NCBI RefSeq assembly: GCF_000717915.1 | Contig: NZ_JOCX01000011.1 | Location: 1 to 64,000 of the forward strand | From: Streptomyces sp. NRRL S-244 | GTDB taxonomy: Bacteria; Actinomycetota; Actinomycetes; Streptomycetales; Streptomycetaceae | Direction: 5' to 3' | Length of the DNA stretch: 64,000 nucleotides | Shown: piece by piece, positions 27,723 through 37,757 of the stretch | Layout: every line of letters begins with the position of its first letter | Position numbering within the stretch: the first letter of the stretch is position 1 | Position numbers and translations under genes: made by a program | Notes under the pieces: generated by a model | Told to the model about the DNA's origin: nothing | Databases searched by the model: none | What the model saw: the letters and a program-made list of their open reading frames with translations, nothing else

Positions 27723-27942
27723 ATCTCCTGCCGTTCCCTGTGCTCAGTGATCCGTTTCCGCCACAAGCCGCGGCAAGTCGCGCGAGCCCTGACGGGTGTT
27801 GAACACTTCGACCTTACAACCGGCCGCTTTCCGATGTTGATGGGTGGGTATTTCCTTGGCGTGAGGGAGTACGCAAGGGTGAAGATCGGACACACCTCTA
27901 CCGTCTTTGTGATCTAGGGGTTTCAATCACCACCAGCCCAGG

Positions 27943-27948
27943 TAGGGT
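27943..27948 (+). promoter_or_regulatory. -10-like hexamer TAGGGT upstream of arc
   Basis: TAGGGT lies 38 bp before the arc GTG in the 264-bp ferredoxin/arc divergent region. The sequence TTTCAA 16 bp upstream could serve as a poor -35. The rest of the region (27723-27942) shows no gene. Confidence 0.35.
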
Positions 27949-27986
27949 CAGGAAGCGTCCAGCTCCCCTTGGAGGAGGTGAGGACC

Positions 27987-29753
27987 GTGGCAGCCCACGA
28001 CGACGACATCAACCGCGGCATCCGGCCGGGGCGAGGGTCTGAGGACCCCGCCGGCCAGGTTGCCTATCTCGAGCAGGAAATCGCCGTCCTGCGACGTAAG
28101 CTCGCCGACTCTCCGCGACACACGAGGATTCTCGAAGAGCGGATCGTCGAGCTCCAGACAAACCTGGCCGGCGTCTCCGCGCAAAACGAGCGACTGGCAA
28201 ATACGCTCCGTGAGGCCCGCGACCAGATCGTCGCCCTCAAGGAGGAAGTCGACCGGCTCGCACAGCCGCCGGCCGGCTTCGGTGTCTTCCTTCAGGCGAA
28301 CGAAGACGGCACCGTCGACATCTTCACCGGCGGCCGAAAGCTCCGCGTGAACGTCAGCCCCAGCGTCGAACCGGAAGACCTCCGGCGCGGCCAGGAGGTC
28401 ATGCTCAACGAGGCCCTCAACGTGGTCGAGGCCATGGAGTTCGAACGGGCCGGGGACATCGTCACCCTCAAGGAGATCCTCGAGGACGGCGAGCGCGCCC
28501 TGGTGGTCGGGCACACCGACGAGGAGAGGGTGGTGAGGCTCGCCGAGCCGCTCCTGGACATCACCATCCGCCCCGGCGACGCCCTCCTGCTCGAACCCCG
28601 CTCCGGCTACGTCTACGAGGTGGTCCCCAAGAGCGAGGTCGAGGACCTGGTCCTCGAAGAGGTCCCGGACATCGACTACGACAAGATCGGCGGCCTGGGC
28701 GACCAGATCGAGCTGATCCGCGACGCGGTCGAGCTCCCGTACCTCTACCCCGACCTCTTCAAGGAACACGAACTGCGGCCCCCGAAGGGCATCCTGCTCT
28801 ACGGCCCTCCCGGCTGCGGCAAGACGCTCATCGCCAAGGCAGTGGCCAACTCCCTTGCCAAGAAGGTCGCAGAGGTGACCGGACAGGCCCAGGGCAAGTC
28901 CTACTTCCTGAACATCAAGGGCCCCGAACTGCTCAACAAGTACGTCGGCGAGACCGAGCGGCACATCCGCCTCGTCTTCCAGCGTGCCCGTGAGAAGGCC
29001 AGCGAGGGCACCCCCGTCATCGTCTTCTTCGACGAGATGGAGTCCCTCTTCCGCACCCGCGGATCCGGAGTCAGCTCGGACGTGGAGAACACCATCGTCC
29101 CCCAGCTGCTCGCCGAGATCGACGGTGTGGAGGGCCTGGAGAACGTCATCGTGATCGGCGCCTCCAACCGCGAGGACATGATCGACCCGGCCATCCTGCG
29201 CCCCGGCCGGCTCGACGTGAAGATCAAGATCGAGCGCCCCGACGCCGAAGCCGCGAAGGACATCTTCGCCAAGTACCTCAAGGCGTCGCTGCCGCTCCAC
29301 AGCGACGACCTCACCGAGCACTCCGGCTCGCCCGAGGTCGCCGTCCACAGCATGATCCAGACCGTCGTCGAGCAGATGTACGCCGAAACCGAGGAGAACC
29401 GCTTCCTCGAGGTCACGTACGCCAACGGCGACAAGGAAGTCCTGTACTTCAAGGACTTCAACTCCGGCGCCATGATCCAGAACATCGTGGACCGGGCCAA
29501 GAAGATGGCCATCAAGGCCTTCCTCGAACACAACCAGAAGGGCCTTCGCGTCTCCCACCTCCTCCAGGCTTGCGTGGACGAGTTCAAGGAGAACGAGGAC
29601 CTGCCCAACACCACCAACCCGGACGACTGGGCCCGGATCTCCGGCAAGAAGGGCGAGCGGATCGTATTCATCCGCACGCTCGTCACCGGAAAGCAGGGCG
29701 CGGACACCGGACGCTCCATCGACACGGTGGCGAACACCGGTCAGTACCTCTGA
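27987..29753 (+). CDS. arc: Proteasome-associated AAA+ ATPase ARC (Mpa homologue)
   Basis: 588 aa hexameric unfoldase that recognises Pup-tagged proteins and feeds them to the 20S core. Order seen: an N-terminal coiled coil (about 25-95, [17 protein letters not shown] and following heptads) that binds Pup, the double OB-fold interdomain, Walker A GPPGCGKT (273-280), Walker [10 protein letters not shown] (Asp and Glu near 350), and the C-terminal QYL tail, matching the HbYX-like motif that docks on the proteasome alpha ring. The GTG at 27987 has AGGAGG eight bases upstream; a TTG further upstream lacks support. Its length equals that usual in Streptomyces. Confidence 0.96.
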   Translation: MAAHDDDINRGIRPGRGSEDPAGQVAYLEQEIAVLRRKLADSPRHTRILEERIVELQTNLAGVSAQNERLANTLREARDQIVALKEEVDRLAQPPAGFGVFLQANEDGTVDIFTGGRKLRVNVSPSVEPEDLRRGQEVMLNEALNVVEAMEFERAGDIVTLKEILEDGERALVVGHTDEERVVRLAEPLLDITIRPGDALLLEPRSGYVYEVVPKSEVEDLVLEEVPDIDYDKIGGLGDQIELIRDAVELPYLYPDLFKEHELRPPKGILLYGPPGCGKTLIAKAVANSLAKKVAEVTGQAQGKSYFLNIKGPELLNKYVGETERHIRLVFQRAREKASEGTPVIVFFDEMESLFRTRGSGVSSDVENTIVPQLLAEIDGVEGLENVIVIGASNREDMIDPAILRPGRLDVKIKIERPDAEAAKDIFAKYLKASLPLHSDDLTEHSGSPEVAVHSMIQTVVEQMYAETEENRFLEVTYANGDKEVLYFKDFNSGAMIQNIVDRAKKMAIKAFLEHNQKGLRVSHLLQACVDEFKENEDLPNTTNPDDWARISGKKGERIVFIRTLVTGKQGADTGRSIDTVANTGQYL

Positions 29754-29763
29754 TCGAACAGGG

Positions 29764-29798
29764 CGGCTGCGGATGCCCTACCCGGGCACCCGCAGCCG
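29764..29798 (+). terminator. Terminator downstream of arc
   Basis: CGGCTGCGG / CCGCAGCCG, a 9-bp outer stem with a GCCC/GGGC inner stem, begins ten bases after the arc stop. It separates arc from dop; the following 200 bp hold the dop leader with a TAGGCT hexamer at 29889-29894. Confidence 0.65.
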
Positions 29799-30001
29799 AC
29801 TGCTTTACCGACTGTTCTTTTCAGCCGGTGACGGGGTGAAGTCAATGACTGAAATGATCTCCCCACCAGCGCGGAGTGGTTCTAGGCTCTTCCGTACCGC
29901 CGGTCGCGCAGTGCGGGGACGGGCACCGCACACGCACCGGAGCACCAGCGGTACTTGAGCGCCGCTCCCGAACGGGAGCGCCGCCGGGCAAGGAGGGCCG
30001 C

Positions 30002-31513
30002 ATGACCGTACGGCGAGTAATGGGAATCGAGACGGAGTACGGGATCTCCGTCCCGGGGCACCCGAACGCCAATGCCATGCTCACCTCGTCCCAGATCGTC
30101 AACGCCTACGCGGCGGCGATGCACCGGGCGCGCCGCGCCCGCTGGGACTTCGAGGAGGAGAACCCGCTGCGGGACGCCCGCGGCTTCGACCTCGCCCGCG
30201 AGGCCGCCGACAACAGCCAGCTCACCGACGAGGACATCGGCCTCGCCAACGTCATCCTCACCAACGGCGCACGGCTCTACGTCGACCACGCGCACCCCGA
30301 GTACAGCTCTCCGGAGATCACCAACCCGCTCGACGCCGTCCTCTGGGACAAGGCCGGCGAGCGGATCATGGCCGAGGCCGCCGTGCGGGCCGCCCAGCTC
30401 CCCGGCGCCCAGCCCATCCACCTCTACAAGAACAACACCGACAACAAGGGCGCCTCCTACGGCACGCACGAGAACTACCTGATGAAGCGGGAAACCCCCT
30501 TCTCGGAGATCGTGCGCCACCTGACCCCCTTCTTCGTCTCCCGCCAGGTCGTGACCGGCGCGGGGCGGGTGGGGATCGGCCAGGACGGCCGCGAGCACGG
30601 CTTCCAGATCAGCCAGCGCGCGGACTACTTCGAGGTCGAGGTCGGCCTGGAGACGACGCTCAAGCGGCCCATCATCAACACGCGCGACGAGCCGCACTCG
30701 GACGCCGAGAAGTACCGCCGGCTCCATGTGATCATCGGCGACGCCAACCTCTCCGAGATCTCGACCTACCTCAAGCTCGGCACCACCGCCCTGGTCCTCT
30801 CGATGATCGAGGACTCGTTCATCAACGTCGACCTGGCCGTGGACCAGCCCGTGCGGACCCTGCACCAGGTCTCCCACGACCCCGATCTGCAACACCTGAT
30901 CACGCTGCGCAGCGGCCGCACGCTGACCGCCGTGCAGCTCCAGATGGAGTACTTCGAGCTGGCCAGGAAGTACGTGGACGAGCGTTTCGGCTCCGACGCG
31001 GACGAGCAGACCAAGGACGTGCTGGCCCGCTGGGAGGACGTGCTGGGCCGGCTGGAGAGCGACCCGATGAGCCTGTCGGGGGAGCTGGACTGGATCGCGA
31101 AGCGCGAGATCCTGGAGGGCTACCGGAGGCGGGACGGGCTCGGCTGGGACGCCGCCCGGCTCCACCTGGTGGACCTCCAGTACGCGGACGTACGGCCCGA
31201 GAAGGGCCTGTACAACCGCCTGGTGGCCCGCGGCAAGATGAAGCGGCTGGTGGAGGAGCCGGCGGTGGAGCGCGCGCAGGGCAAGCCTCCGGAGGACACC
31301 CGGGCGTACTTCCGGGGCCGGTGCCTGGAGCAGTACGCGGACGACGTGGCCGCGGCCTCGTGGGATTCGGTGATCTTCGACCTCCCGGGCCGCGACTCGC
31401 TCCAGCGGGTCCCGACGCTGGAACCCCTGCGGGGTACCCGCAAGCACGTGAAGGAGCTCCTGGACCGCTGCCGCACGGCGGAGGACCTGGTGCGGGTCCT
31501 GAGCGGGAACTGA
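30002..31513 (+). CDS. dop: Pup deamidase/depupylase
   Basis: 503 aa member of the glutamine-synthetase-like carboxylate-amine ligase fold. Dop converts the C-terminal Gln of Pup to Glu and removes Pup from proteins. Seen: [14 protein letters not shown] at the N-terminus (Mg-binding Glu), [42 protein letters not shown] and a C-terminal EHVKELL-like segment. It is a paralogue of PafA at 36381 but has the longer Dop loop near residues 45-75 ([22 protein letters not shown]). AAGGAGG lies before the ATG at 30002. It is followed after 170 bp by pup. Confidence 0.95.
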   Translation: MTVRRVMGIETEYGISVPGHPNANAMLTSSQIVNAYAAAMHRARRARWDFEEENPLRDARGFDLAREAADNSQLTDEDIGLANVILTNGARLYVDHAHPEYSSPEITNPLDAVLWDKAGERIMAEAAVRAAQLPGAQPIHLYKNNTDNKGASYGTHENYLMKRETPFSEIVRHLTPFFVSRQVVTGAGRVGIGQDGREHGFQISQRADYFEVEVGLETTLKRPIINTRDEPHSDAEKYRRLHVIIGDANLSEISTYLKLGTTALVLSMIEDSFINVDLAVDQPVRTLHQVSHDPDLQHLITLRSGRTLTAVQLQMEYFELARKYVDERFGSDADEQTKDVLARWEDVLGRLESDPMSLSGELDWIAKREILEGYRRRDGLGWDAARLHLVDLQYADVRPEKGLYNRLVARGKMKRLVEEPAVERAQGKPPEDTRAYFRGRCLEQYADDVAAASWDSVIFDLPGRDSLQRVPTLEPLRGTRKHVKELLDRCRTAEDLVRVLSGN

Positions 31514-31580
31514 GGGCTGAAAAGTCCCCCGTCCGGGAATCATGAAGGCAGCCGCACGTTATGAAAGTGCGGGGACGAAT

Positions 31581-31647
31581 GCCGGGCCCTCCTTGTAGGG
31601 TCCGGCGTAGGGTCTGATCTTGAGAGATCCCGATCCCGGGGTCTCTC
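31581..31647 (+). promoter_or_regulatory. pup leader: tandem hairpins and two TAGGGT boxes
   Basis: Between dop and pup, arms 31581-31590 and 31597-31606 form a 10-bp stem with one G-T pair. Arms 31622-31631 and 31638-31647 form a second stem of 10 bp. TAGGGT occurs at 31596 and again at 31608, both good -10 hexamers. The region may contain the dop terminator, an internal pup promoter and a structured pup leader. Confidence 0.4.
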
Positions 31648-31683
31648 GACATGAGCGCGCGAACCGAGCGGGGTGAGGTAGAC

Positions 31684-31896
31684 ATGGCGACCAAGGACAC
31701 CGGCGGCGGACAGCAGAAGGCGACTCGCTCGACCGAGGAGGTCGAGGAGGCGGCGGTCGAGGAATCGACCGACCTCAAGGAGCGCCAGGAAAAGCTCTCT
31801 GACGACGTCGACTCGGTACTTGACGAGATTGACGATGTACTCGAGGAGAACGCCGAGGACTTCGTGCGGTCCTTCGTGCAAAAGGGTGGCCAGTAA
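31684..31896 (+). CDS. pup: Prokaryotic ubiquitin-like protein Pup
   Basis: 70 aa, intrinsically disordered protein tag. Seen: the acidic helix-forming middle (about residues 20-52) that binds the Arc coiled coil, and the C-terminal GGQ. The terminal Gln shows that Dop must deamidate it before PafA can attach it to lysines. The N-terminal MATKDTGGGQQ stretch threads into the ATPase. GGTGAGG precedes the ATG. The length and C-terminus are typical. It lies between dop and the proteasome subunit genes, with an endonuclease VII relic after it. Confidence 0.97.
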   Translation: MATKDTGGGQQKATRSTEEVEEAAVEESTDLKERQEKLSDDVDSVLDEIDDVLEENAEDFVRSFVQKGGQ

Positions 31897-31920
31897 GGCC
31901 CCTTTGCCTTCGATTCGAAG

Positions 31921-32155
31921 GTGATGGTAGGAGATGGCCAGGCTGGAGCGGAGCGAAGTCGCGCGCCCGATGCGGTGAGCAGAAGCCGCGTCGGGCGTTC
32001 GCTCCCGCAGGTTGATCATCGCCGTCGGACGGGTAGGGTCCGTGGCGTACTTTGCATCAACTGCGATTCAGGTCTTGGCGTGTTGAAAGACAACCCCGAC
32101 CGCACGTCGGGCCGCCGCATATTTGGAGGGAACGCGTGGAAGCCAACACTCGTAG
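31921..32155 (+). pseudogene. Degenerate endonuclease VII (HNH-like) gene
   Basis: The frame from 31921 encodes [21 protein letters not shown], broken here for reading as VDH, TGRVRG and LCINC, which is the metal-binding core of the recombination endonuclease VII family, then GVLKDNPD. The expected C-terminal helix [13 protein letters not shown] follows only in the next frame (32102-32152, stop at 32153-32155), so there is a frameshift near 32097-32101. The N-terminal half with its CxxC is not recognisable in the short space after pup. Intact endonuclease VII-domain genes between pup and prcB occur in other Streptomyces to my knowledge. The end overlaps the prcB start by 20 bp. Confidence 0.65.
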
Positions 32156-32975
32156 CACGGGGCGGCTGCCGGCAGCCTTCCTGACGCCGGGTTCGTCTTC
32201 GTTCATGGACTTCCTCGGGGCGCATTCGCCCGAGATGCTGCCGGGGAACCGGAAGCTGCCCGAGGGCGTTGTCGAGGCGCCGCACGGGACGACCATCGTC
32301 GCCACCACCTTCCCCGGTGGTGTCGTGCTCGCCGGTGACCGGCGGGCGACCATGGGGAACATGATCGCGCAGCGGGACATCGAGAAGGTGTTCCCCGCCG
32401 ACGAGTACTCCGCGGTGGGCATCGCCGGTACGGCCGGCCTGGCCGTGGAGATGGTGAAGCTGTTCCAGCTGGAGCTGGAGCACTTCGAGAAGGTGGAGGG
32501 GGCGACCCTCTCCCTGGAGGGCAAGGCCAACCGGCTCTCCACCATGATCCGGAGCAATCTGGGGATGGCCATGCAGGGGCTGGCCGTCGTGCCGCTCTTC
32601 GCCGGCTGGGACGAGGGCAAGGAGAAGGGCCGGATCTTCTCCTACGACGTGACCGGCGGCCGCTCCGAGGAGCACGGCTTCGCCGCCACCGGCTCCGGTT
32701 CCATCTTCGCCCGGGGCTCCATGAAGAAGCTGTACCGCCCCGATCTGACGGAGGAACAGGCCACCACCCTGGTCGTGCAGGCGCTGTACGACGCCGCCGA
32801 CGACGACTCGGCGACCGGTGGGCCGGACCTGTACCGCCACATCTACCCCATCGTCACCGTCATCACGGACGAGGGCTTCCGCAGGCTGACGGACGAGGAG
32901 TCGCAGGAACTCGCCCGCAGCGTCACCAACCGGCGGCTCGAGCAGCCCGACGGGCCGCGCGCGGCCCTGCTCTGA
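32136..32975 (+). CDS. prcB: Proteasome subunit beta
   Basis: 279 aa precursor of the catalytic 20S subunit. The propeptide of about 51 residues ends at APHG, and the mature protein begins with the nucleophile Thr52 in [21 protein letters not shown]. Asp17- and Lys33-equivalent positions (GDRR and following) are conserved. The C-terminus [11 protein letters not shown] is typical. TTGGAGGG precedes the GTG at 32136; an earlier in-frame start at 32052 lies in the endonuclease relic and is rejected. It is 41 bp ahead of prcA. Confidence 0.96.
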   Translation: MEANTRSTGRLPAAFLTPGSSSFMDFLGAHSPEMLPGNRKLPEGVVEAPHGTTIVATTFPGGVVLAGDRRATMGNMIAQRDIEKVFPADEYSAVGIAGTAGLAVEMVKLFQLELEHFEKVEGATLSLEGKANRLSTMIRSNLGMAMQGLAVVPLFAGWDEGKEKGRIFSYDVTGGRSEEHGFAATGSGSIFARGSMKKLYRPDLTEEQATTLVVQALYDAADDDSATGGPDLYRHIYPIVTVITDEGFRRLTDEESQELARSVTNRRLEQPDGPRAALL

Positions 32976-33016
32976 CCAGTCCTCCTCGTCGCCCAGAAGA
33001 AAGGGACGGATAACCG

Positions 33017-33781
33017 GTGTCGACTCCGTTCTATGTGTCACCCCAGCAGGCCATGGCCGACCGGGCGGAATACGCCCGGAAGGGCATCGCCCGCGGTCGC
33101 AGCCTTGTCGTGCTGCAGTACGCCGACGGCATCGTGTTCGTCGGCGAGAACCCGTCCCGCGCGCTGCACAAGTTCAGCGAGATCTACGACCGGATCGGCT
33201 TCGCGGCCGCCGGCAAGTACAACGAGTACGAGAACCTTCGGATCGGCGGCGTGCGCTACGCCGATCTGCGCGGATACACCTACGACCGTGACGATGTGAC
33301 GGCCCGTGGGCTGGCCAACGTCTACGCGCAGACGCTCGGCACGATCTTCTCCAGTGCCGGTGAGAAGCCGTACGAGGTGGAGCTGGTCGTGGCCGAGGTC
33401 GGTGCGACGGCCGCGGGCGACCAGATCTACCGGCTGCCGCACGACGGTTCGATCGTGGACGAGCACGGCTCGGTCGCGGTCGGCGGCAACGCCGAGCAGA
33501 TCAGCACGTACCTGGACCAGCGCCACCAGGACGGGATGACCCTGTCCGAGGCGCTGAAGCTGGCGGTGCAGGCGCTGTCCAGCCAGGCGAACGGTGCGGA
33601 CAAGACGATTCCGGCCGAGCGGCTGGAGGTCGCGGTGCTGGACCGGACGCGGGCCCAGCAGCGCAAGTTCAAGCGGATCCGGGGCCGGCAGCTGTCGCGG
33701 CTGCTGGAGGCCGATGTCACGGCGGCCGTGCAGGCCGATGCCGTGTCGAACGACGAGGCTCCCGAGGACGATTCCGAGTAG
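33017..33781 (+). CDS. prcA: Proteasome subunit alpha
   Basis: 254 aa, non-catalytic alpha subunit forming the outer heptameric rings and gated entrance of the 20S core. Seen: the N-terminal gate peptide [23 protein letters not shown], split as FYVSPQQ and [13 protein letters not shown], which is diagnostic of actinobacterial PrcA. The acidic C-terminal tail [10 protein letters not shown] is also present. GTG start. Lysines in the H0 to alpha pocket accept the Arc C-terminus. It is cotranscribed with prcB and ended by a hairpin at 33800. Confidence 0.95.
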   Translation: MSTPFYVSPQQAMADRAEYARKGIARGRSLVVLQYADGIVFVGENPSRALHKFSEIYDRIGFAAAGKYNEYENLRIGGVRYADLRGYTYDRDDVTARGLANVYAQTLGTIFSSAGEKPYEVELVVAEVGATAAGDQIYRLPHDGSIVDEHGSVAVGGNAEQISTYLDQRHQDGMTLSEALKLAVQALSSQANGADKTIPAERLEVAVLDRTRAQQRKFKRIRGRQLSRLLEADVTAAVQADAVSNDEAPEDDSE

Positions 33782-33799
33782 GGATCCGCGCGCGTACGG

Positions 33800-33825
33800 C
33801 GCCCCCGGCCTTCCGGCCGGGGGCG
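33800..33825. terminator. Terminator between prcA and the LacI gene
   Basis: CGCCCCCGGCC / GGCCGGGGGCG, a perfect 11-bp stem with a TTCC loop, followed by TCTTCGCGTTT. It serves both convergent genes. Confidence 0.8.
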
Positions 33826-33835
33826 TCTTCGCGTT

Positions 33836-34831
33836 TCAGGCCGGGGCCGGGCCGGTGGAGGCGCGGACGACCAGATCGACCGGGAGGTCGGGGGCGGTCC
33901 AGGGGGTGCCGTCCAGGACGGCGAGGAGGGCGGTCATGCCCTGTTCGCCGACGCGTTCGGCGGGGAGGTGGACGGTGGTGAGTTCGGGTTCGACGGCGGT
34001 GGCGAGGGCGAGGTCGTCGAAGCCGGTGACGGAGAGGTCCTCGGGGACGCGCAGGCCGAGGCGGCGGGCGGCCTTGCAGGCGCCCGCGGCGAGGATGTCG
34101 TCGTCGCAGACGATGGCGGTGGGCCGGCCCTCGGGGGCCGCGAGGGCCGCCTCCATGGCCGTACGGGCGTCGGCGACGGTGAGCTGGGCCCGTACGGTGC
34201 GCAGCTCGGCGTGGGGCGCCAGCCGGGCGGCCAGGGCTTCGGCGCGGACGTCGAAGGTCCAGGAGTCGACGGCGGAGGCGAGGTGGAGGATGCGGCGGTG
34301 GCCGAGCGCGAGGAGGTGTTCGGTGATCTGGCGCATGCCGTCGGCCATGGCGAGGTTGACGTGGGCGGCGGCGCGTGTGGCGGTGGGGTCGCTGTCGAGC
34401 ATGACGAGGGGAAGTTCGGCGTCGCCGATGGCGTCGAGGGCGTGGGCGGCCATGGAGGAGGCGATGACCCCGTCGAGGGCGGCGCGGGCGGAGGCGAAGG
34501 GGTCGCGGGCGGGGCCGGTGCCGTCGGGGGAGGGGTAGAGGACGACGCCGAAGCCGTGTTCGGCGGCGATGCGGGCGGCGCCGGTGTAGACGCGGGCGAA
34601 GAACTCGTTGGTGAGGGCGGGGACGACGAGGAGGGCGGTGCGGGTGGAGCCCAGGCGGAGGTTGCGGGCGGCGAGGTTGGGACGGTAGCCGAGGGCGGCG
34701 GCGGCTTCGCGGACGAGGCCGGCGGTGCGCTCGGAGACGCGGCCGCGCCATTTGTCGCCGAGGACGAGGGAGACGGTGGCCTGGGAGACCCCGGCGGCGG
34801 TGGCCACGTCCCGGCTGGTGGGTCTCGTCAC
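33836..34831 (-). CDS. LacI-family transcriptional regulator
   Basis: 331 aa. Seen: the N-terminal helix-turn-helix and hinge SRDVATAAGVSQATVSLVLG (residues 5-24) with YRPNLAARNLRLG, and a periplasmic-binding-protein-like effector domain with LVVPALTNEFFARVY, DGVIASSM, RRILHLAS and VTGFDDLALA. The GTG at 34831 has CAGGAG six bases upstream; reading upstream to 34912 adds a proline-rich leader without homology. It is divergent from an MFS exporter gene. A palindrome-rich stretch lies between them, so it likely controls the exporter and itself. The effector is unknown. Confidence 0.88.
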   Translation of the reverse strand: MTRPTSRDVATAAGVSQATVSLVLGDKWRGRVSERTAGLVREAAAALGYRPNLAARNLRLGSTRTALLVVPALTNEFFARVYTGAARIAAEHGFGVVLYPSPDGTGPARDPFASARAALDGVIASSMAAHALDAIGDAELPLVMLDSDPTATRAAAHVNLAMADGMRQITEHLLALGHRRILHLASAVDSWTFDVRAEALAARLAPHAELRTVRAQLTVADARTAMEAALAAPEGRPTAIVCDDDILAAGACKAARRLGLRVPEDLSVTGFDDLALATAVEPELTTVHLPAERVGEQGMTALLAVLDGTPWTAPDLPVDLVVRASTGPAPA

Positions 34832-34931
34832 ACGGTGCTCCTGAAGTGCGAGGTCGTACGCGTTCGGCGGGGGTTGCGGCGGTCTTCCGGGTGGACCCCG
34901 TGGTGTGGACATGGTACGTATGACGGGTCAC

Positions 34932-34945
34932 GTTATACGTATTAC
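34932..34945. promoter_or_regulatory. Candidate LacI-family operator
   Basis: GTTATACGTATTAC contains a perfect ATACGTAT core with a central CG, the usual LacI-family symmetry, with one mismatched pair outside. TACGTA at 34915 and TGACGGGTCA at 34921 are further palindromes beside it. All lie in the 156-bp region between the divergent LacI and MFS genes. Confidence 0.45.
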
Positions 34946-34987
34946 CTTGATTACTCCGGGCTGGATTCCGGGCAGAAGGGGGCCGTC

Positions 34988-36322
34988 ATGGCCGCGGGAT
35001 ACGCGGAGCTGCTCAGGACCCGGCACGCCGCGAGGCTGCTGGTGGGCACGCTCATAGGCCGGCTGCCGAACGGCACCGGCCCGATCGCGATCGTGCTGTT
35101 CACCCGGGCCGAGGGCGGCAGCTACAGCCTGGCGGGCGCGCTGGCGGCCGTGTACGGGCTGGCCAACGCGGTGGGGCAGCCGCTGCTGGGGCGGGCCGTC
35201 GACCTGTTCGGGCAGCCGCGGGTGCAGCTGCCGGCCGCGGTGGTGTCCGCGCTGGGCATGGTGTGGCTGGCGCTGGCGGGTACCGGCTCGCCGGCGGCCG
35301 CGTACGGCGCGGTGGTGGTCGCGGGGCTCTTCACGCCGCCGCTGGAGGGCGGGCTGCGGGCGCTGTGGCCGGGTGTGCTCGGCGGCAAGGAGGAGCGGGT
35401 GCACGCCGCGTACGCGATGGACGCGGTGGCCCAGGAGGTCATGTTCACGGTCGGTCCGCTGCTGGTGACGCTGTTCGTGGCGCTGTGGGACCCGGCGGCC
35501 GCGCTGCTGGTGATCAATGCCATCGGTGTGCTCGGCGCGCTGTCCGTCGTGGTGTCGGAGCCTTCGCGTACGTGGCGTTCGGCGCCGCGCGAGGCGCACT
35601 GGCTGGGCGCGCTGCGCTCGCCGGGGCTGCTGGCGCTGCTGGGCTCGTTCTTCTTCGTGGGCATGGCGCTGGGTTCGATCACGGTGGCGGGCGTGGCGTA
35701 CGCCGACGACCACGGGAACCAGGCGGTGTACGGCTGGCTGATGGCGGCGCTGGGTCTGGGCGCGCTGGTCGGCGGGGTGGCGTACGGCGCCCGGCAGTGG
35801 GCGGGCGCGCCGGAGCGGCGGCTGCGGCTGCTGGTGGCGCTGCTGGCGGTCTGCTACCTGCCGCTGATGCTGGTCCCGGGCCCGCTGCCGATGGCGGCGC
35901 TGGCGGCGCTGGCCGGTGTGTTCCTGGCGCCCGCGCTGGCCTGTGCGTTCATCGTCGTGGACCGGCACGCTCCGGCCGGGACGGTGACGGAGGCGTTCTC
36001 GTGGCTGGTGACGTTCTTCGGGGTGGGCGCGGCGATCGGTACGGCCGCGGCCGGCCCGGCGGTGGAACTGGGCGGTACGGCGAGCGGGTTCGGCGTGGCG
36101 AGCGTCGCCGGTGCGGCGGCGCTGCTGGTGCTGACGGCCACTCAGCGGATCCTGGCCGCTCCGGGCCGGACCCGGACGGTGGCGGGTTCGCCGCCGGGAT
36201 CCGTCGAGGGCACCGGTGGAGGTGCGGAGGCAGGCGCGGACGGAGCCGCAGGCGGGGGCGCGGTGGATGGTCCGGCGGGCGGTCCGGCAGGCGGTCCGGC
36301 GGAGCGGCTCGTCGGGAACTGA
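34988..36322 (+). CDS. MFS transporter
   Basis: 444 aa integral membrane protein, 12 predicted segments, major facilitator superfamily, of the type with short loops often annotated as sugar or drug exporter. Seen: N-terminal RHAARLLVGTLIGRLPNGTGP, AVYGLANAVGQPLLGRAVDLFG (motif A-like), and GVAYADDHGNQAVYGWLMA in the second half. The last 45 residues are a Gly/Ala/Pro/Glu low-complexity tail with a 12-bp DNA repeat of GGTCCGGCGGGC type near 36265-36300. The ATG at 34988 opens the membrane domain. Divergent from a LacI regulator that may control it. Confidence 0.85.
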   Translation: MAAGYAELLRTRHAARLLVGTLIGRLPNGTGPIAIVLFTRAEGGSYSLAGALAAVYGLANAVGQPLLGRAVDLFGQPRVQLPAAVVSALGMVWLALAGTGSPAAAYGAVVVAGLFTPPLEGGLRALWPGVLGGKEERVHAAYAMDAVAQEVMFTVGPLLVTLFVALWDPAAALLVINAIGVLGALSVVVSEPSRTWRSAPREAHWLGALRSPGLLALLGSFFFVGMALGSITVAGVAYADDHGNQAVYGWLMAALGLGALVGGVAYGARQWAGAPERRLRLLVALLAVCYLPLMLVPGPLPMAALAALAGVFLAPALACAFIVVDRHAPAGTVTEAFSWLVTFFGVGAAIGTAAAGPAVELGGTASGFGVASVAGAAALLVLTATQRILAAPGRTRTVAGSPPGSVEGTGGGAEAGADGAAGGGAVDGPAGGPAGGPAERLVGN

Positions 36323-36380
36323 TCGAAACGGCGTTCACGAACCCGGTTTCAGAACAGTGCGGAAGGCGTAATGTTCAGTC

Positions 36381-37742
36381 ATGGACCGCCGCATTTTCGG
36401 GCTGGAGAACGAGTACGGCGTCACGTGCACGTTCAGGGGACAGCGCCGACTGTCTCCTGACGAAGTGGCGCGCTACCTCTTCCGCCGTGTTGTGTCATGG
36501 GGCCGCAGCAGCAATGTCTTCCTGCGGAACGGCGCCCGCCTGTACCTCGACGTGGGTTCGCATCCGGAATACGCAACTCCCGAATGCGACAACGTGACGG
36601 AACTCGTCACGCACGACAAGGCAGGCGAGCGCATTCTCGAAGGTCTGCTCGTCGATGCCGAACGCCGCCTGCACGAGGAGGGAATCGCGGGCGACGTCTA
36701 TCTCTTCAAGAACAACACCGACTCGGCGGGCAACTCGTACGGCTGCCACGAGAACTATCTGGTGGCCCGGCACGGGGAATTCTCCCGCCTGGCGGACATC
36801 CTCATTCCGTTCCTCGTCACGCGCCAGCTGATCTGCGGTGCGGGCAAGGTGCTGCAGACCCCCCGGGGCGCGGTCTACTGCGTGAGCCAGCGGGCCGAGC
36901 ACATCTGGGAGGGCGTCAGTTCCGCGACGACCCGGTCCCGGCCGATCATCAACACCCGGGACGAGCCGCACGCCGACGCCGAGCGCTACCGCCGCCTGCA
37001 CGTGATCGTCGGGGACTCGAACATGTCCGAGACGACCATGCTGCTCAAGGTCGGGGCCACCGACCTGGTGCTGCGCATGATCGAGGCGGGCACGGTGATG
37101 CGGGACCTGACCCTGGAGAACCCGATCCGGGCGATCCGCGAGGTCAGCCACGACATCACGGGCCAGCGCAAGGTGCGCCTGGCGAGCGGCCGCGAGGCCT
37201 CGGCGCTGGAGATCCAGCGCGAGTACTACGACAAGGCCGTGGACTTCGCCGAGCGCCGGGGGATCCGTACCGGCACGGTGGACCAGGTGCTGGAGCTGTG
37301 GGGCCGCACGCTCGACGCGATCGACGCGGAGGACCTGGACCGGATCGGGACCGAGATCGACTGGGTCATGAAGTACCAGCTGATCGAGCGGTACCGGGCC
37401 AAGCACGGCATGACCATGTCGAACCCGCGAGTGGCCCAGATAGACCTCGCGTACCACGACATCCACCGCCGGCGCGGGCTGTACTACCTGCTGGAACGCA
37501 AGGGGCAGGCGGCTCGGATCTGCAACGACCTCAAGATCTTCGAGGGCAAGTCGGTGCCCCCGCAGACCACGCGGGCGCGGCTGCGCGGCGATTTCATCCG
37601 CCGGGCGCAGGAGCAGCGGCGGGACTTCACGGTCGACTGGGTGCACCTCAAGCTCAACGATCAGGCGCAGCGGACCGTGCTGTGCAAGGACCCGTTCCGG
37701 TCGGTGGACGACCGGGTGGAGAAGCTGATCGCCGGGATGTGA
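36381..37742 (+). CDS. pafA: Pup--protein ligase
   Basis: 453 aa. PafA uses ATP to join the C-terminal Glu of deamidated Pup to substrate lysines. Seen: [11 protein letters not shown] with the metal-binding Glu, [23 protein letters not shown] core (36711-36760), [23 protein letters not shown] and [23 protein letters not shown], the PafA C-terminal domain. It lacks the long Dop loop, which separates it from the paralogue at 30002. The ATG at 36381 begins the family. It is 58 bp after the MFS gene and followed by a 17-bp terminator stem. Confidence 0.96.
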   Translation: MDRRIFGLENEYGVTCTFRGQRRLSPDEVARYLFRRVVSWGRSSNVFLRNGARLYLDVGSHPEYATPECDNVTELVTHDKAGERILEGLLVDAERRLHEEGIAGDVYLFKNNTDSAGNSYGCHENYLVARHGEFSRLADILIPFLVTRQLICGAGKVLQTPRGAVYCVSQRAEHIWEGVSSATTRSRPIINTRDEPHADAERYRRLHVIVGDSNMSETTMLLKVGATDLVLRMIEAGTVMRDLTLENPIRAIREVSHDITGQRKVRLASGREASALEIQREYYDKAVDFAERRGIRTGTVDQVLELWGRTLDAIDAEDLDRIGTEIDWVMKYQLIERYRAKHGMTMSNPRVAQIDLAYHDIHRRRGLYYLLERKGQAARICNDLKIFEGKSVPPQTTRARLRGDFIRRAQEQRRDFTVDWVHLKLNDQAQRTVLCKDPFRSVDDRVEKLIAGM

Positions 37743-37757
37743 GATCGCGCTGATCTT

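Noticed and set aside
32031..32036. TAGGGT in the pup-prcB gap as a prcB promoter.
   Set aside because: The hexamer lies inside the endonuclease relic and codes for part of its conserved core (GRVRG), so it is probably a coding coincidence.
33968..34987. A plus-strand coding extension upstream of the MFS gene with Gly/Asp/Glu-rich sequence.
   Set aside because: It is antisense to the LacI gene; the membrane domain starts at the ATG at 34988.
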